64,000 nucleotides of DNA from Phytoseiulus persimilis (Eukaryota > Arthropoda > Arachnida > Mesostigmata > Phytoseiidae). How positions within the stretch are numbered: position 1 is the stretch's first letter; each line of letters opens with the position of its first letter. A program made the translations under genes and the position numbers. This document shows positions 27,936 through 40,900 of the stretch, piece by piece. The notes beneath the pieces are model-generated. The model ran no database searches, was not told the DNA's origin, and was given only the letters and a program-made list of their open reading frames with translations. The DNA lies in the NCBI GenBank assembly GCA_037576195.1, contig CM075103.1:27550723-27614722 (forward strand), given 5' to 3'.

Positions 27936-30206
27936 GCTTCAGTGTTCGCTATCAAGGCAGAACATTCAAAAACCCGCGAGAAAAAGCTTAACATAAAATC
28001 TCCTGTTTGTCTCGGCACGTATGCACACGAGAGGAGAAGTCAGACCACCGCCGCCGTCGAGGAGAGGGAGCCAAGATCTCTGATGGCTCCCCTGTGGCTT
28101 ATTCTGAGCGCAGTTCTTCTTTCCGCAGTTCAGCGCGAGCGCTCCCTATCCCTTCCACGTGGCTCTTCCCCCGGACGATCTACTCGTCTATCCCGTCCTC
28201 AGTTCATCGCATAATGTCGGCGGTCCGGCCGTCCGTTTATTCGCTCCGGACTCGGACCGAATATCGACTCGTGCTCCTCGTGAGGACCACTCCGGAGTCG
28301 CAAACATTTGCGAACTGTCCTCGCCCTGTCAACGCAGCGCTGAGAAGTCTAATTGGAAAGTTCAACAACGGCGTTGATTTCGTTGGCGGCCCCGTTCGCT
28401 CGAAGCGTTCAATTCGTTCTCCTTCTTTTCGTGAGACCGTGTGTTCCTCCCATTGTTGACTCAGAGGAGCCCGCGAGAGGGAGAGGAGAGCAGTCCGCCT
28501 AAACGCCCGTGGTTAGAGTCAGATCATGAGTGAGCTTCCTCTTCCAGCTCCTCGACTTGTTCCTCTGACCTGGGCGGGGGTATTTAATTAAAGAATTCCT
28601 GAACGCCCATCTCGGTAATGTTAATCACACTTCTTTTAATATCCTGACAAATGCGACGACCGGCAGAACCACCACCATCACCGTGGCAGGCGACAGCAAG
28701 CAGCACAAAGAGACGGTCAGCGAAGGGCATCACGGACTCGAGCCTGCCGCCGACAAAAGGTCAAGGTGTCAAATCGCCTCTTAGAGATCTTCTTCTCTGG
28801 TCCGACTTCGGTACAACCGTCGGTGCAGGGACGCACGTTTGAATCCTCCCTCGGAAGCAGGAACCTTCCGGAGGATCGGTGGTCTTCCGTTCCCCGAAGA
28901 TGACGTGAGACGGTTTCCGACAGCTTATCTCCATCGCAGAGCTGACCCTTTGCAGGAACGAAACCAGATCTTTCCGGCAGGTCTGCTGACTTAACTGTCC
29001 CTACTCATTTGGTGTCACCCCCTCATCATCGCTCGGGATGCCCAGAATCCGATGATAGTTCAAAGGAGCTCCAGACGAACAGGATATGTTGCGATCACCA
29101 TAAGGTAACGATTCCCCCGCGCAGCGCACAGAATCTATCACTGGACTCTCCAAAGTCGTCCTTTGTGATCGAAGCCTGACTACGAGGCTGTGCCCCGAAC
29201 GGAAGGGGACCAATATGCAACAAGGCTAGCCAGATCATGTCCTCTGACTCCTCGACCTCCATATGCGTTCTCATCTTCGCATCGCTTCCGAGTCGTAGAA
29301 AAAGAGCGCCTCGACTGGAAGCCTTGACCTATAAGGGTTCGAATGACTTGCCGAAAAAGCTCAGCACCCCCTCTGCTCCAGCAATCGTGAGCGCAAAGTA
29401 TCCGCCAAGGCGTTGCCATCCTTTGTGTAGGAGTCACTCTCTCTATCATACCAGAGTCCCGTGAGGACATTCTTTCCTATTTACGGTTTTGGGCTTGAAA
29501 TTCACAAACTGATATTGAACACATGCGTTGTCTCGAAGAATGGCGATCGAACGTTCTCCGCTGTCGTTGGAAGCATCCATGAATTGATTAAGCGCGATCG
29601 CTCGTGACGGAGAGAGCACGAGAAAGAAAACAGGGCTGAAGCGAAAAATGGCCAAATGACCCAGAGCGTACGAGGGTCGAAGCGACTTAGCCGGTAGCGA
29701 CTTAGTGCTGGATGATCAGTTTACAAAAACGCGGTGATCTTACAGGGATTGTACCAGAGGATGGATATTTGCCGAAAAAGAGCGGACTGTACGAGAGAAG
29801 GCGGTCTGTCTGTCTCTCGGTAGGGTGGTCGCTGTGCAACGACACAGCGGATCGAATTAATCAAAATTCAGCGAGACGCGCTTCGCCTTGTAAATATGTT
29901 ATGACAACGAAATATTTCATCGCACCACCACTACCCGCTCCGTGGTTCCGCTACGGCCGTCTTCGTATTCGACGATGACGATCCACAAGTCTAGCCGGGA
30001 TTAAGTTGAGTCACTGCTGCCAAGCAACAGCAGCAGCAACCTACTATCCGCGAGCTAGCCGAACCGAGCGGAGAGAGGCAACTAGCTGCTGGAGCTCGAC
30101 CAGAGTGAGAAATCGGTCGGTCGGTCCGGGGCTCGAACTCCTAGTACACCTGGATTGAGCAGAAGGGAGGAAAATATGAATTATGGCCGACGCCTCTGGC
30201 CCAGCG

Positions 30207-30220
30207 CACACACACACACA
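30207..30220. repeat. (CA)7 dinucleotide repeat
   Basis: Seven CA units in non-coding sequence. Confidence 0.9.
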
Positions 30221-32526
30221 GCTCGGTGGCGCTTCTCCTTCCTCAGTTCGAGCCGCTGCCGCCGATACCGGGTCTGGTCGAGCTAGACCTGGTGATATAT
30301 ACGCAACTCACATACAGCATCGGCGAGCATGACCACGAGAAGTAAAGATGGTTGTCTTGCACGGAGGCTTAAGTGTACAATGCTGCTGCTGCATGGGAGC
30401 ATTTATCATATCAAAAGAAGCGGGCTAAACAGTTGTTCCCCCTCCTCGCCTGCCCGTCCGTATCTCCTGTTCAACCCCTACAATCCGAACTCCCAGACAT
30501 AATCGCATCCGTCCGTTCGTGCGGCCGACAAACAAATAGCTCATCGTAAACATCCGCCGAGCATCGTCGTATTCGTTGTCGAACAAACGAACATCGCGGC
30601 AGTCGTCGTCCTGGAGTTTCCGCTGAGGAAGATAGCGGCACTTCAGAGCCGTTCCAAATCCCAGAGCGTCCTCCGAGTCGACAATTTTAATCCGACTCTT
30701 TCTCTAGGAATCTTCTCGGCGAGGAAGTTTGAAAAGTGGCGCTATTTTGATTGATACTCCCCTGCCCTGGTGCGGGGATGGCTCTGCCCCCTTTCGGTAA
30801 GCGGTGCCCTCCAGTGGGCAAAGAGCAAATCTCGAAGAGGCGCCATTTCCGAACTGTTCAAAAGGCTCTCGAGGCCCCCGGAGCCAAATCTGCAGAGGGG
30901 AAGCATTGGCTTCATTCCCAGCAGCTGCGGCGGCGGTCGCAGCAGAAGAAGCATCTCTCTCACAATGCCCTTCCCCCTGAACGGTTAAAGTGGTATAGTC
31001 GGCTTCTTGCACTCGACAAAGCTCGCATAGCGATCTAGAAACACCAACTCCATCACCGCCCGGTCACTTCCCTGATTTTTCTTGCCGCAAGCGTGTCTCT
31101 GGCAACTCTCACAACAAAACCCAGCCGCTGTCAGGCCAACGCTCTACGAGAGCTCCGATTAGAAGGAAGTTGAATTTCACATGATTTCTTCTTCCTCGAC
31201 TCTTACGCCATCTCCCTGTTTTTAGCGAACGTTTCTCGGCATCCCACAGACCAGCTCCACCATTGATAGCGTACCACTTTCCCAAGCCGTTCCAAATCTT
31301 CGACAACGAGCAGTACGAATTCGTTCTCGGGTCGTAGTTGGCCAATCAGCTACGAAATGATACGCGATAATTAAGTCATCACTCGTCAGAATCCATCTCG
31401 GTCCGTTCCTTTGGGTGGACATGTAATCGGACGAACAGACAACGTTTTTGTTTTCGTGAGCGTGCCGAGCGCGGGTCGTGACGAGGAGAGCTTGCAGCTT
31501 GCCAACACCTTGCCTCGTACGGTGAACACTCGGGCTCTGTGCATTTCTCTTGAAATTCCTCTCCCGGGACTCTCAGCGCTGTTCACCCGTCCATCCATCG
31601 GTATCTATCATCTTGAATCTGGTGGTCCGAGCGTGTTCGATTCGGCTCGTACGGCGGATTGACTAAATAATGATAAATGCGGCCACAGAAAAAAAAGAAA
31701 CAACGGAGCTGTCCAATTTGACTGCAGCGTTTGAAGATAATCTCCTCTCAGTTTCGTCCGGTCGTCCGTGGGCGATTTTCTCTTCGTCGAGGTAATTGTT
31801 TGTGATGTGATCATAATTCGCTTCAAATCTGTGTTTGCGTCCGCGTTCGCGCATATAAGTGTTCGTCCGAGCTTGCTGTTGTTGTTGTTTCCCTCCGCGT
31901 GAGTGAGTGAAGCGCGCGCAGATTTGAAAACTCATGCACGACTTCGAACCGACTGGAGTCCCGCGCGGTCTCCCACAGACCTCGTCTCTGGGCCGTCGCA
32001 AGAACGGAAAATTACTGCCTTTGGGCAACCCTGTTGGATCAAGCCAGATCTACATGGTCTAAAAAATCTCCTGGTCGCCAACGGAATCACCAACTCTGGC
32101 TCGGATCGATTCAACAGCTGAGTATCAACAGCGGCGTTAATGGAGCCATAGGCAACACGGAGACAACCTACACCGAGTTACTCACCCACTCACATTCACT
32201 CATTCAATTCGGCCCCATCTCATTTATCTTGCAGATATTGTCTCCCTCCGCCGGCTCATAGATGGATTACGATGGACGCAGCTGAGGCGAGGGCGACCAG
32301 CCTTCCTTACAAATGGCAGCCTTCCCATACTATTCTCCCACTGATGATGATCATCATCACCGTCATAATAACAACAGACACTCACATACAGACATTTACG
32401 AGCAGCATCCTCGCTTCGAACAGAATCCGACGCAGCAGTCCGATTCAGAGCTCAAACACAACAGATTCTCCTCGAGCCGAGAGGAATGATCGGCCTCACG
32501 GTCCCCATCTTCTTGAGCTTTGTTTC

Positions 32527-32705
32527 GAAAATTGATGAGCTTCGTTCGTCTCTCGTATTCCCTCTTTATTCATCAGTGTTATTGATTAATTGCTCGGGGG
32601 AGGCCTGCGGTGGTTCATTCACCGGTGGCCCGCGTGATCGATCAATATGAGAAATTGATGAATGGGCCAATTAATCCATCAGAGGATCAATTATATCATC
32701 AACCT
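32527..32705. promoter_or_regulatory. Dense cluster of Hox/Exd-type homeodomain sites (candidate enhancer)
   Basis: This AT-rich patch contains ATTGATGAG (about 32531), TTGATTAATTG (about 32582), ATCGATCAATA (about 32638), ATTGATGAATG (about 32654), CAATTAATCCATCA (about 32668) and ATCAATTATATCATCA (about 32687). TGATTAAT and TGATGAAT have the form of bipartite Exd-Hox sites (TGATNNAT), and TAATTG is a generic homeodomain core. At least six related cores in under 180 bp is far denser than in the neighbouring sequence. The overlapping plus-strand frame at 32610-32885 has no recognisable domain and is probably incidental. Confidence 0.4.
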
Positions 32706-35041
32706 GTAGAGTTTGCACTCCGAGGTCCACCCCACCAACGACGCGAGCGGGTCAAATTCATTGAAAATCCAAGAACCCGACGGATGATCTCAAGATTGCG
32801 CTGCGGGAAAAAGCTACACCTTCCTCTGTCGACCACGGATGGGGCGCAGCTCCATGGCCAGTGCTTCAACACCGCGCAGCACTGATTTCCACTGCCGTTG
32901 AAACCCTCCATGGGTTGTTCCGCGTCTCTGCGAGCCGTGTCAAAGGCTTAAGTGAGAGTGTCGCAAAAACAAACAAGTCACGCAAAAAAATCCAAATTTC
33001 ACGCCTGCGATTCATTAACTTACGGGGTATGTGCGACGGTCGACGAACGAGTTTCGAAGCGAACGTCAAACGGCTCCTCGAACGTCCTGCACTCTGCGTC
33101 GTCGCGTTATCGTCGGTTTATTTTTCCCTCCTCCGCCTGGGGTCAGGACGCGGGAGATCACTAGCTGTGAAGAAGAACTGCGGTCGCTCCGCGAAACTCG
33201 TTCTTGTTCGGTTCTTCCAAAAGAGGCCGTTGCAAGAGGTAGGAGTCTCCAGAGCGCCAGAGGAATTCCCGCCGGGTGGGGTTCCAGTTGACAGAACCCA
33301 AAATATTTTCTCCTATATTGGTTTCGTCTCGCAACAAATCTCCGACGTCGAGCGCAGCGTTCGCTTGGTATCCTCTATCGCTCGTTCGTTCGCGAAGTGG
33401 ATAGGAGCACCGAGGAGGGGCGGATGGGGGCAGGATCGAGCGGAGAAGAAGCCGATTCGGCTGAGCGTCACAGTTTCATTATAGAACGCCTGCTACGGAG
33501 ATTGGACCGAAGCATCGCGACTGAGCCGCCCGACCAACCGAGTAGGATGCAGGACGGCCCCGTGCGTGAATTCTGCAACTGCATCACAACAGCATCAGCG
33601 GCTGCAGTCGAGCCATTGAAGAGAGGCCAGAGTTGGATCGAGCGTAGGCAAAAAGGCATCATCTATCCGTCGGAGAAAATAGAACTCGTGGGGACGGGTG
33701 AAGGGGATGACCGCGCAGATATGGGGATGGACACGGCCTGGGTCAAAAGCAGGGCAGCGATTTCGAGGCAAAGCAGGGAACTGGAATGGGCAAAATCGGG
33801 TGCGGGTTGAGGGAGGGAGGGGGGAGGGCGAGAATCGCGGAGAAGGGAGGCGGGGACGAGGATTTGACTAGGGCCACGAGAGAAGCGCCAGAGCTGGCCG
33901 CGGAGAGAAGGGCAACAGAGAAAATGCGTCCTGCATACGTTAGGGGTTCTCCTTTGCGGATCTTTTCTCAAACCGAAAGGATCAGGATGAGAACTGAGGA
34001 ATCCCGTTTTCCCACCGAGTGTTCGACTGCATCGATGATGGGGCGCTTCTTTCCTTCAACAAGCTCCCCAAGACCAACCGAAATCGTGACCAGCCCCTCG
34101 TCCTGGCTCTCCCGAGCCTGAGAAATCATTGGCTAGAGGGGGTCGACCAGAGACCCTCTGAACCTTGTGCAGCCCGCGCTTCCGACACCTCTACAAGGCA
34201 ATGACGCCCGAGAAGTAGGCGACGCCGACCACCTCCTACCTTAGTGCCAGGTAGGTGACACGGGAGCGGGGGAGATGAGAAAGCGAAGAAGCAAGCTGAG
34301 TGTTAAAAGACGAGTGGCGAAAACGAGCAAGCTTGCTGCCTCTGCTGTGGGATATGGCAGCGAAGTGGATCGTCGTCGTCGTAAAGACGATCCCTCTTGG
34401 GACATGAAATGCAAAATCGAGGGAACGAGCACTGCATCAGCAGAACAACGCGCGGGATCATCGGTCGCTGAAAGAGCTCCCGACACCCACTCACCCAACC
34501 AGGCAGCTTTCTTGCCAGCCGAGTCAGACAGCCAAAAGGAGAACGAGATAGCTCCTTCGGTTGCCGCCGCCGGTTTTCTCCTCAAAGAAGAGGAGACGCT
34601 CCGAAGAAAGTCTGAAGTCCCGATTAATTTTTCCATTCTTATGCTAATTCTCCTCGCACGACGACACAGGACATCCACACAGGACGACTGCGCCGAATGA
34701 AGAACCTCGCTCGCCCATCTATCCATCCATCCGAGTCAGAACGCTGCCGCCGCCCGCCACCGATAAAAGGAGAGTCGCGTCCCGCCGAATAAAGAAGAAT
34801 CACCGACTCCGGTTCGAAGAGACCAATACGCAGTAGCAACAGCAGCAGCTGGACTAAGAGCCGATACTGCAACTGTTGACAACTGCTCACGGAATACCGA
34901 CCCGGAGGGTCTCGCTGGCTGCGACCCGGAAAAAAATCAACAAGCATTTTTTCTTTCTTCCTCCCTGTTGGTACGGACTGGGTTCTCCGATGGTCGTTCT
35001 TTCCTCCTCCTCGGTCGCAGCTTCCTCAGCAGTGAGTGCCC

Positions 35042-35076
35042 GACTGACTGACTGACTATCTCGCTCGCTCGCTCGC
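35042..35076. repeat. Adjacent (GACT)4 and (TCGC)4 microsatellites
   Basis: Two different four-unit tetranucleotide runs are separated by only three bases. They lie just outside the end of the long minus-strand open frame at 35144-36043. Confidence 0.9.
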
Positions 35077-35143
35077 TGCTTCCTTCCTACCCATAGCCAC
35101 TCTCGTCCCAGAAGCCGTGGCGCCATCGAACATCAATGACAAC

Positions 35144-36043
35144 CTAATATCGGCTGCTCAGCAGGTCTCTCTCACCGAGGGCAAAAGCGAGAAAGGAAGC
35201 AAGGGGAAGAAGCGAGACGACCCCGCGGAAACAGCGGAGAAGCATCGCTAGCAAGCAGTAGCACTCACAACACAATACGAACAATAATAACACGTCTGTT
35301 AGCAGCCGCGACAGATAACAGCGGAAGCGGAACATCGTCATCGACTTCGTCACCTTCTCACGAGGTGTGGATCCCCACAGAGGGGTGAGACTTCTCTCCC
35401 CCCTCCCCCAAATGTGGCCCCGACCCCAACCCGAGACAAAAGCTGACGACCACCAGGTCTCCCAGGGCCTTGAGGGCCAGAGCTCTCCGCGTCTGGGATG
35501 GAGGAAAAACGGAGAGCCGCACTCATGAATTCGAAGAACGAGCTGCAGCTGGTCCGGCGGGGGCGGCAGATGTCCAGATTCGCAGTCAACCATCAGACAG
35601 CGCCCCGGAGTCTGTTTCTCGCCAAACCCCCGTTCGAGCCGCCGCGTAAAGAGATCAGGGACAGCGAGTCGGTCGCGCGGCTTCGTTTGAAATGCACCGG
35701 CGTCCATTTGCGCCCTCGCAGCGCAACTTTTCCGACGTGGACAGCTTAACTTAATTCGTGCGGTTAAATGTCGCATTCCCCCACCCGTCCGCCAACAACT
35801 GCCGAGGCCACCAACCGAGGCTCGAGAGGCGGCTGCGCACGTAGGAACCAACAGACTGTTAGAGCGGCTGCGGTAGGAGAAGATGGTGTGGAGTGGGGAA
35901 CGGGAAATAGGAGTTTCTGGGTCTCGAGGAAAAAGGGGTACAGTGAGACGAGCCCGCGAGGATCGCGCCCGGGGTATGCCCCCTCCTCCGTTTCCCAGTC
36001 CGGATGAAAATAGTGCTGAGAGACGGTCCTTGACGCGGCGCAT
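35144..36043 (-). other. Long open reading frame of 299 codons, no recognised homology
   Basis: This is one of the two longest ATG-to-stop frames in the window. The predicted protein is Arg/Ser/Gly-rich with low-complexity GGGG and PPPP stretches. It has a hydrophobic, Leu/Cys-rich stretch near the C-terminus (around residues 245-285, for example LLTDVLLLFVLCCECYCLL). I recognise no domain, and a 108-codon frame overlaps its start on the same strand. Local GC richness lowers stop frequency, so a chance frame is the default reading. An unrecognised single-exon gene is possible. Confidence 0.12.
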
Positions 36044-36915
36044 TGGTGAGAGATAGTTATGAGTGGGGATGTGGGATGAATCGCCAACATACCATCGAGG
36101 GCGAATACGAGGAAAACGACGGCGGCACGGGGACGAGGAGGGGAAGCGGCCGGAATGCGCGATGACTCATCGGTTCGCAGTCAGCAAAGAAGCAAAGTAC
36201 TTGAGATGCTTACTCGGACAGTGGCCAGTCAGCCCGCTCGGCTTGAAAGGCTGCAGCGGGCCACTCAGATACAAAGACACCGCCCGCCTCCCCAACCGCC
36301 CCCTCTGCCATCTCCCCTCTTCGACGTGTTCAAGTCTGGGAAAACCTTTTTCCCTGCCCTCCTCTTTCGACCAGGGAGCCAGCGGAGAATGCCAACCCTT
36401 CCCCGCTCACCCAAAACAACTGCACGGTCGGCAGTCCTGTGGCGGTCAGACCAGCAGCGGGTGGGCAATCCGGTCGGCTCGACTTCGCTTGGCGGCGGCC
36501 TCAGATGGCACCACGCCGAATTACAGCCGGATAACCTTCACATAAATCTCCCAGCAACGAAGCAAGCAACTGACCAGCCAATGGGCAGTTTCTTAATTCG
36601 ATTTGCTTGCTGATCTTTCTCTGGCAACTCGGACACACTCACACGCAGTCAGCAAGAGAAACAACTTAGGGGCAAATCTTGAGGTTCTTGGACAAAATGC
36701 AAGTCACAGTAAGGGGCAAGAGGGAACCCGAACAGGGATCCGGGATGAGCGAGAGGAAGAGTTAGGCGAGAGTATGCGTGGTCCAGGAAGAGAAGCTCCT
36801 GAAACAGCGAGTTTTCCTCCTCCTAGATACTTGCCCGCTCGCTTCTCTGCCCTGCACCTCTAACTGCACTGCCCTGTTACGTTGGTGATCTTCGCCTCTC
36901 CGAAGCTCTCCAATA

Positions 36916-36935
36916 GGTCGGTCGGTCGGTCGGTC
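36916..36935. repeat. (GGTC)5 microsatellite
   Basis: Five perfect GGTC units, followed by CGCAGG. A shorter run of the same unit is near 30117. Confidence 0.9.
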
Positions 36936-37915
36936 CGCAGGAGAGCGCGGGAAAAGCGGAAAAGGGCTATAAAAGCCTCTCTCACTCTTCCATCTCTCCA
37001 TATGAAGATCATGAGCGGGTTGGATGGGCGACGGAAACTTGCGTAGAGGGAGAGAAGCAAGAAGACTATGAAGTGGAAGAGTGCAAACGAAAGACGTGGA
37101 AGAGGCCAAAAAAATACACGAAGAAATCTCAGAGCCATTCGAAAACCATTATGGTCTATCAAGCCGGGCAAAACGCTTCCCCTCGTGCTCCTCTCCTCCC
37201 TCATCTTCTTCTTCTTCTACTGCCTCCCTTCGGACCGTACGCTCCCCCTACCCCGTTGGCTCTCATTTCCCCTTGACCCTGCTCCGCTTGCCCTCGAGGG
37301 TGGCAAGATAACAGAAAGAGAGCGCGAGAAGAAAAAAGAGGGCGCGCAGACGGACAGAAGGGGCATGAGCCTCGGCAATGGAAGTCAAGGGGCAATCAAG
37401 GAGTGAGGGGGTAGATCCTCGGGAAGGGGTCAAATGAATTGCAGGCAACCGGACGAGCGGCATTTCATTTGGAGACATCCAGCAATCCATCCGTCAAAAT
37501 GATGAGCTGAGCTCTGCCCGCGCCCGCCGAGGACGAGCGAGCGAGCGGTCGGTGGTCATTAGAGTTAGCGTTGGTTGTTTGCCATTAACACCCGTTTTGC
37601 TGCTCCAAATTCGCCCCCGCCCCTTCTGTTTGAGCGGGAGTCTTCCTCCTCTCCAACCCCTTCCCCCTGCATTCTCCGACGTTGGCGTCGCCGCCCTGCC
37701 GATATCTCGTTTTAACGGGATCGCGAGAAAGTGAGCGGGCGGGTTGGCGGGCTAGCGGCGGGCGGGTAAGACGGTTCCGCTCTGAGTTAATGGCCGAGTT
37801 CTTCTCTTGCTGCAGCTCACAATGATGACGATGATGAGCGACGGCGGCAGTAGTCGTGCTGGTCGTCGTAGTGGCGGTTGCGAGCCTGGCAAGAGCTCGT
37901 TCGCAAAGAGTCGGC

Positions 37916-37943
37916 TAATCATCTATTAATCATCCGTAATGAG
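37916..37943. promoter_or_regulatory. TAATCATC direct repeat at 11-bp spacing
   Basis: TAATCATC occurs at 37916-37923 and again at 37927-37934, followed by GTAATGAG. The two copies start 11 bp apart, about one helical turn, so both would face the same side of the DNA. The complement GATGATTA carries a TGATTA core of PBC/Meis and homeodomain type. Regulatory function is inferred. Confidence 0.3.
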
Positions 37944-40900
37944 GTCTACCAATCAGGCAACTTCACCGACCTCAGCACAACAATCGCCTCACTGGCAGCT
38001 CGAGCCTTTGTAGAGTATTCGTTGCCCTCCGCGTCACCGCCCTCATCGAGTTCCCCTTCCCCGCTTTCCGCAGGACCCCGGGCTCGACCTCCACGGTTGG
38101 AGTCGTGAGCTCCCGGAGTCGTCCCCGTAGCTGTGGTGACGAGATCGCTGTTTCGTTTTCGAGTTTGTAGTCAGCTCGTTTGGTATTACGTGAATGTCCC
38201 ATCTATTATTGTTGTTCGTAAGACCGATGGACGTGGCGCTGCTATGGAACCGCGGGAGCCGTCCAGCTTGCTATGCGGTCGCAGTGAAGGGTCAAATCGT
38301 GTTCGTGAGTGTGCACGTCGGTGTGCCTCTGATGTGAATATTTGACCGAAAAGGAAGAAAACAGCCCGGTAGTACCCGCTGATCACTAAAACACAGCGCT
38401 CTGCCTCCGCACTCGATGAACAGCAGGACTGTCATCGACATGCGTGAATAACCGACTCGTTCAGTTCTCGATGAAATTTTCCATCTTCGTAATGCTAGCG
38501 TCCATCCCAGGGTCTGACCGAGAGAACACATCAAAAAACGACCTGTCGCTGGAATGGGAATTCGTCTGCTCGTGGGTTTTCGTCTGTTCGTTCGTCAACA
38601 GTGGTTTGTCTGTATTTCCGCATTTGCCTTCTCTCCTGCTTATTCGTTATTTTTCCGTGTCATCTCTATACTATGTCCTCCTTTCCCGGAGCGCCTCAAA
38701 ACGGTTCGCTCTTCGCCTGCGACTGAGAACGCCGAGACCAGACGAGCAATCTCTGCTGCTCAACAAGTGGCAGAGTTCCTCGAAGCGATAAAAAGTGCAA
38801 AATACCCCGGGGGTCACCTCAAGCCATTTGGCCAGCAAGGCAGGCAGCGAAGCAGACGGCCATCAAGCACGCCGATTAATAAACACTTTGAGGGTAATTT
38901 CACAAATTGCCTCCGTCCTTCTCCTCGTCGTCGAAGTAGTTGTAGTAGTCGTAGTCATCGTCGTTACACTCCGCCCTGGCTGAGCCACTTGAGCGATGCC
39001 GTGACTGCGACCTATTCTGCCCGCTTTCTATTCGTCGATTCGCTTTTCTTCTTCCTTGAGGCGATATCGCACTCATCGATGAACGCCCCCGCGAATTTCG
39101 GTAGCTCATGCAACCGCGCACGTTGCGGGGCTTGAGGACCGGGGATGGACTACCTTGAGTGTTTTCCTTCGGGGGCTCTGATTCCTCGAAGCGGGAGGCG
39201 TGTGATTGTCAACATCCTCAGTGAGCTATTTAAATATCATTATCATCGCGCGGCCGAGGGCGAGAATGAGCGGCAAATAGAGGGAAAGACCCAATAAAAT
39301 GTTCATTACAAGGTCCCTGACGCCTGTTGTCGGATGGATCGAGGTTCTCCCGAAGCACAAGAGCCAACCCTACCGATCGCCAGACGCAGCCGAAGGGAGG
39401 TAACGAGGAGATGGCTCTCTCGACTTCGCTCGCAGAGGGAAACGGCGCCGCGAAAAACCGAGAGACGACCGAAGAAGATATCGGCAGGTAGCGAGGCAAC
39501 CCGCTGAAAGCTTTGCCCCCACCCGCCCGTTTGCTTCGAGCCACCTCTCGCTTTTTTCGCAAACCCGGTACAGACACCCGGCTTCGAGAGGAGAAAGCAA
39601 AGAGATAAAAGGCCTTTATAGGTTCTTCATACAGTTATGGTTCCCCCAGGCCACTTTGCTTCGGCCGGCTGGATGTCTGCAGGGCTGTGTGCTTTGTTCG
39701 AAGGTTCATTCGTTCTGGATTGCTCGAGCGCTCGTCTGCCCGGCGGGGCATAGGTACAGCAATCAGAAGCCACCACGGGTTGACAGCCAAGTCACTCACT
39801 CACTGTTGTCGCATCGGAAATTCCGCGATTCCTGCTCGTGAGCAACATTTGTGCACATCAGGTATCTAGGTGGGATAGTCTTCCCACGATTGAAGAAGTG
39901 CATACGTTCAACGTTACCTGGAAAGAGGAGATCGGGATTGAGAAATCGCACCAAGAACTGCTCCAACATGCGCGGTTAGCTCCATGCTGTACACTTTCGG
40001 GCCAAGATCATGTTCAGTCCCTTTGAGAGCCTTCCACTCATTCGAGGGAATCTCTGTCATCTCGAAGCGGTAGGCGTGTTGAGGAGGCTCTCGCTGTTAA
40101 ATCCGATTGGAATGAATCATTGAACACAGTGAAACTCGTTGGCGAGACCCTGCCCAACCAAACTTCGCCCCCTCCCCCTCTCCCCCAACCCAAACCCAAC
40201 AGCACAAGTCTCAGAGACGATAAACCCATGAGATGTTGTGTGTATCTGTGCGAGCGTGCGTGTGTGTGAACATTGCCCACCGAGAGCGCATCAGCGGCAG
40301 CGACGAGGAATATAATCTATTTTCTTCTCCCTAAGGATCCGTGGTGCGGGCTATTATCGAATCATCGTGGTAGCAAGCTGATCGGATCCTGGAACAACCC
40401 CAGTCAGTCAGTAGAGCATCCAGCATAGAACTGGAGGGCTCGGCTTCGTTTGCGAGCTGGCCCGCTGGCTGGCAGGCAGCAGTGATTATGCTAAAACGAA
40501 AAAGAGAGCGATTCTCGCCCATCCCCAGAACGCCTCGGCCCTCCGACGCGCTTCGACATTCGGGGCCAGCGGTGCAGATGAACGGACCGACCGATCGTCG
40601 GGTCGTCCTCTGAAGGAGCGTCTAAAAGGGCGCGCTCTCTAAAGCGACTTTTAATAGAGTCATCACATCGGAGCAGAGGCAGAGAACGAAAGGAAAGAAG
40701 AAGGCAAACTCTGCCCCGCAGTCCGCTAGGGTTGCACAGCGATATTCTCTCTATTATCCGAGTCGTCTGGATGACTATCGGAGCTCGCGTTCGAGGTTCG
40801 GATGGTTTCCAGACACCGGTTAAGCGCGGGGAAGCGGAGGACTGTCTCCTGTTCCCCAGAATCTTTCATCGGGAAAACTGCCGGGGTGGCTGGAGGTCCT

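Noticed and set aside
29292-29346. A-box-like GTCGTAG and B-box-like GGTTCGAATGA at plausible spacing
   Set aside because: Both boxes have mismatches at key positions. It is weaker than the three pairs retained as SINE candidates.
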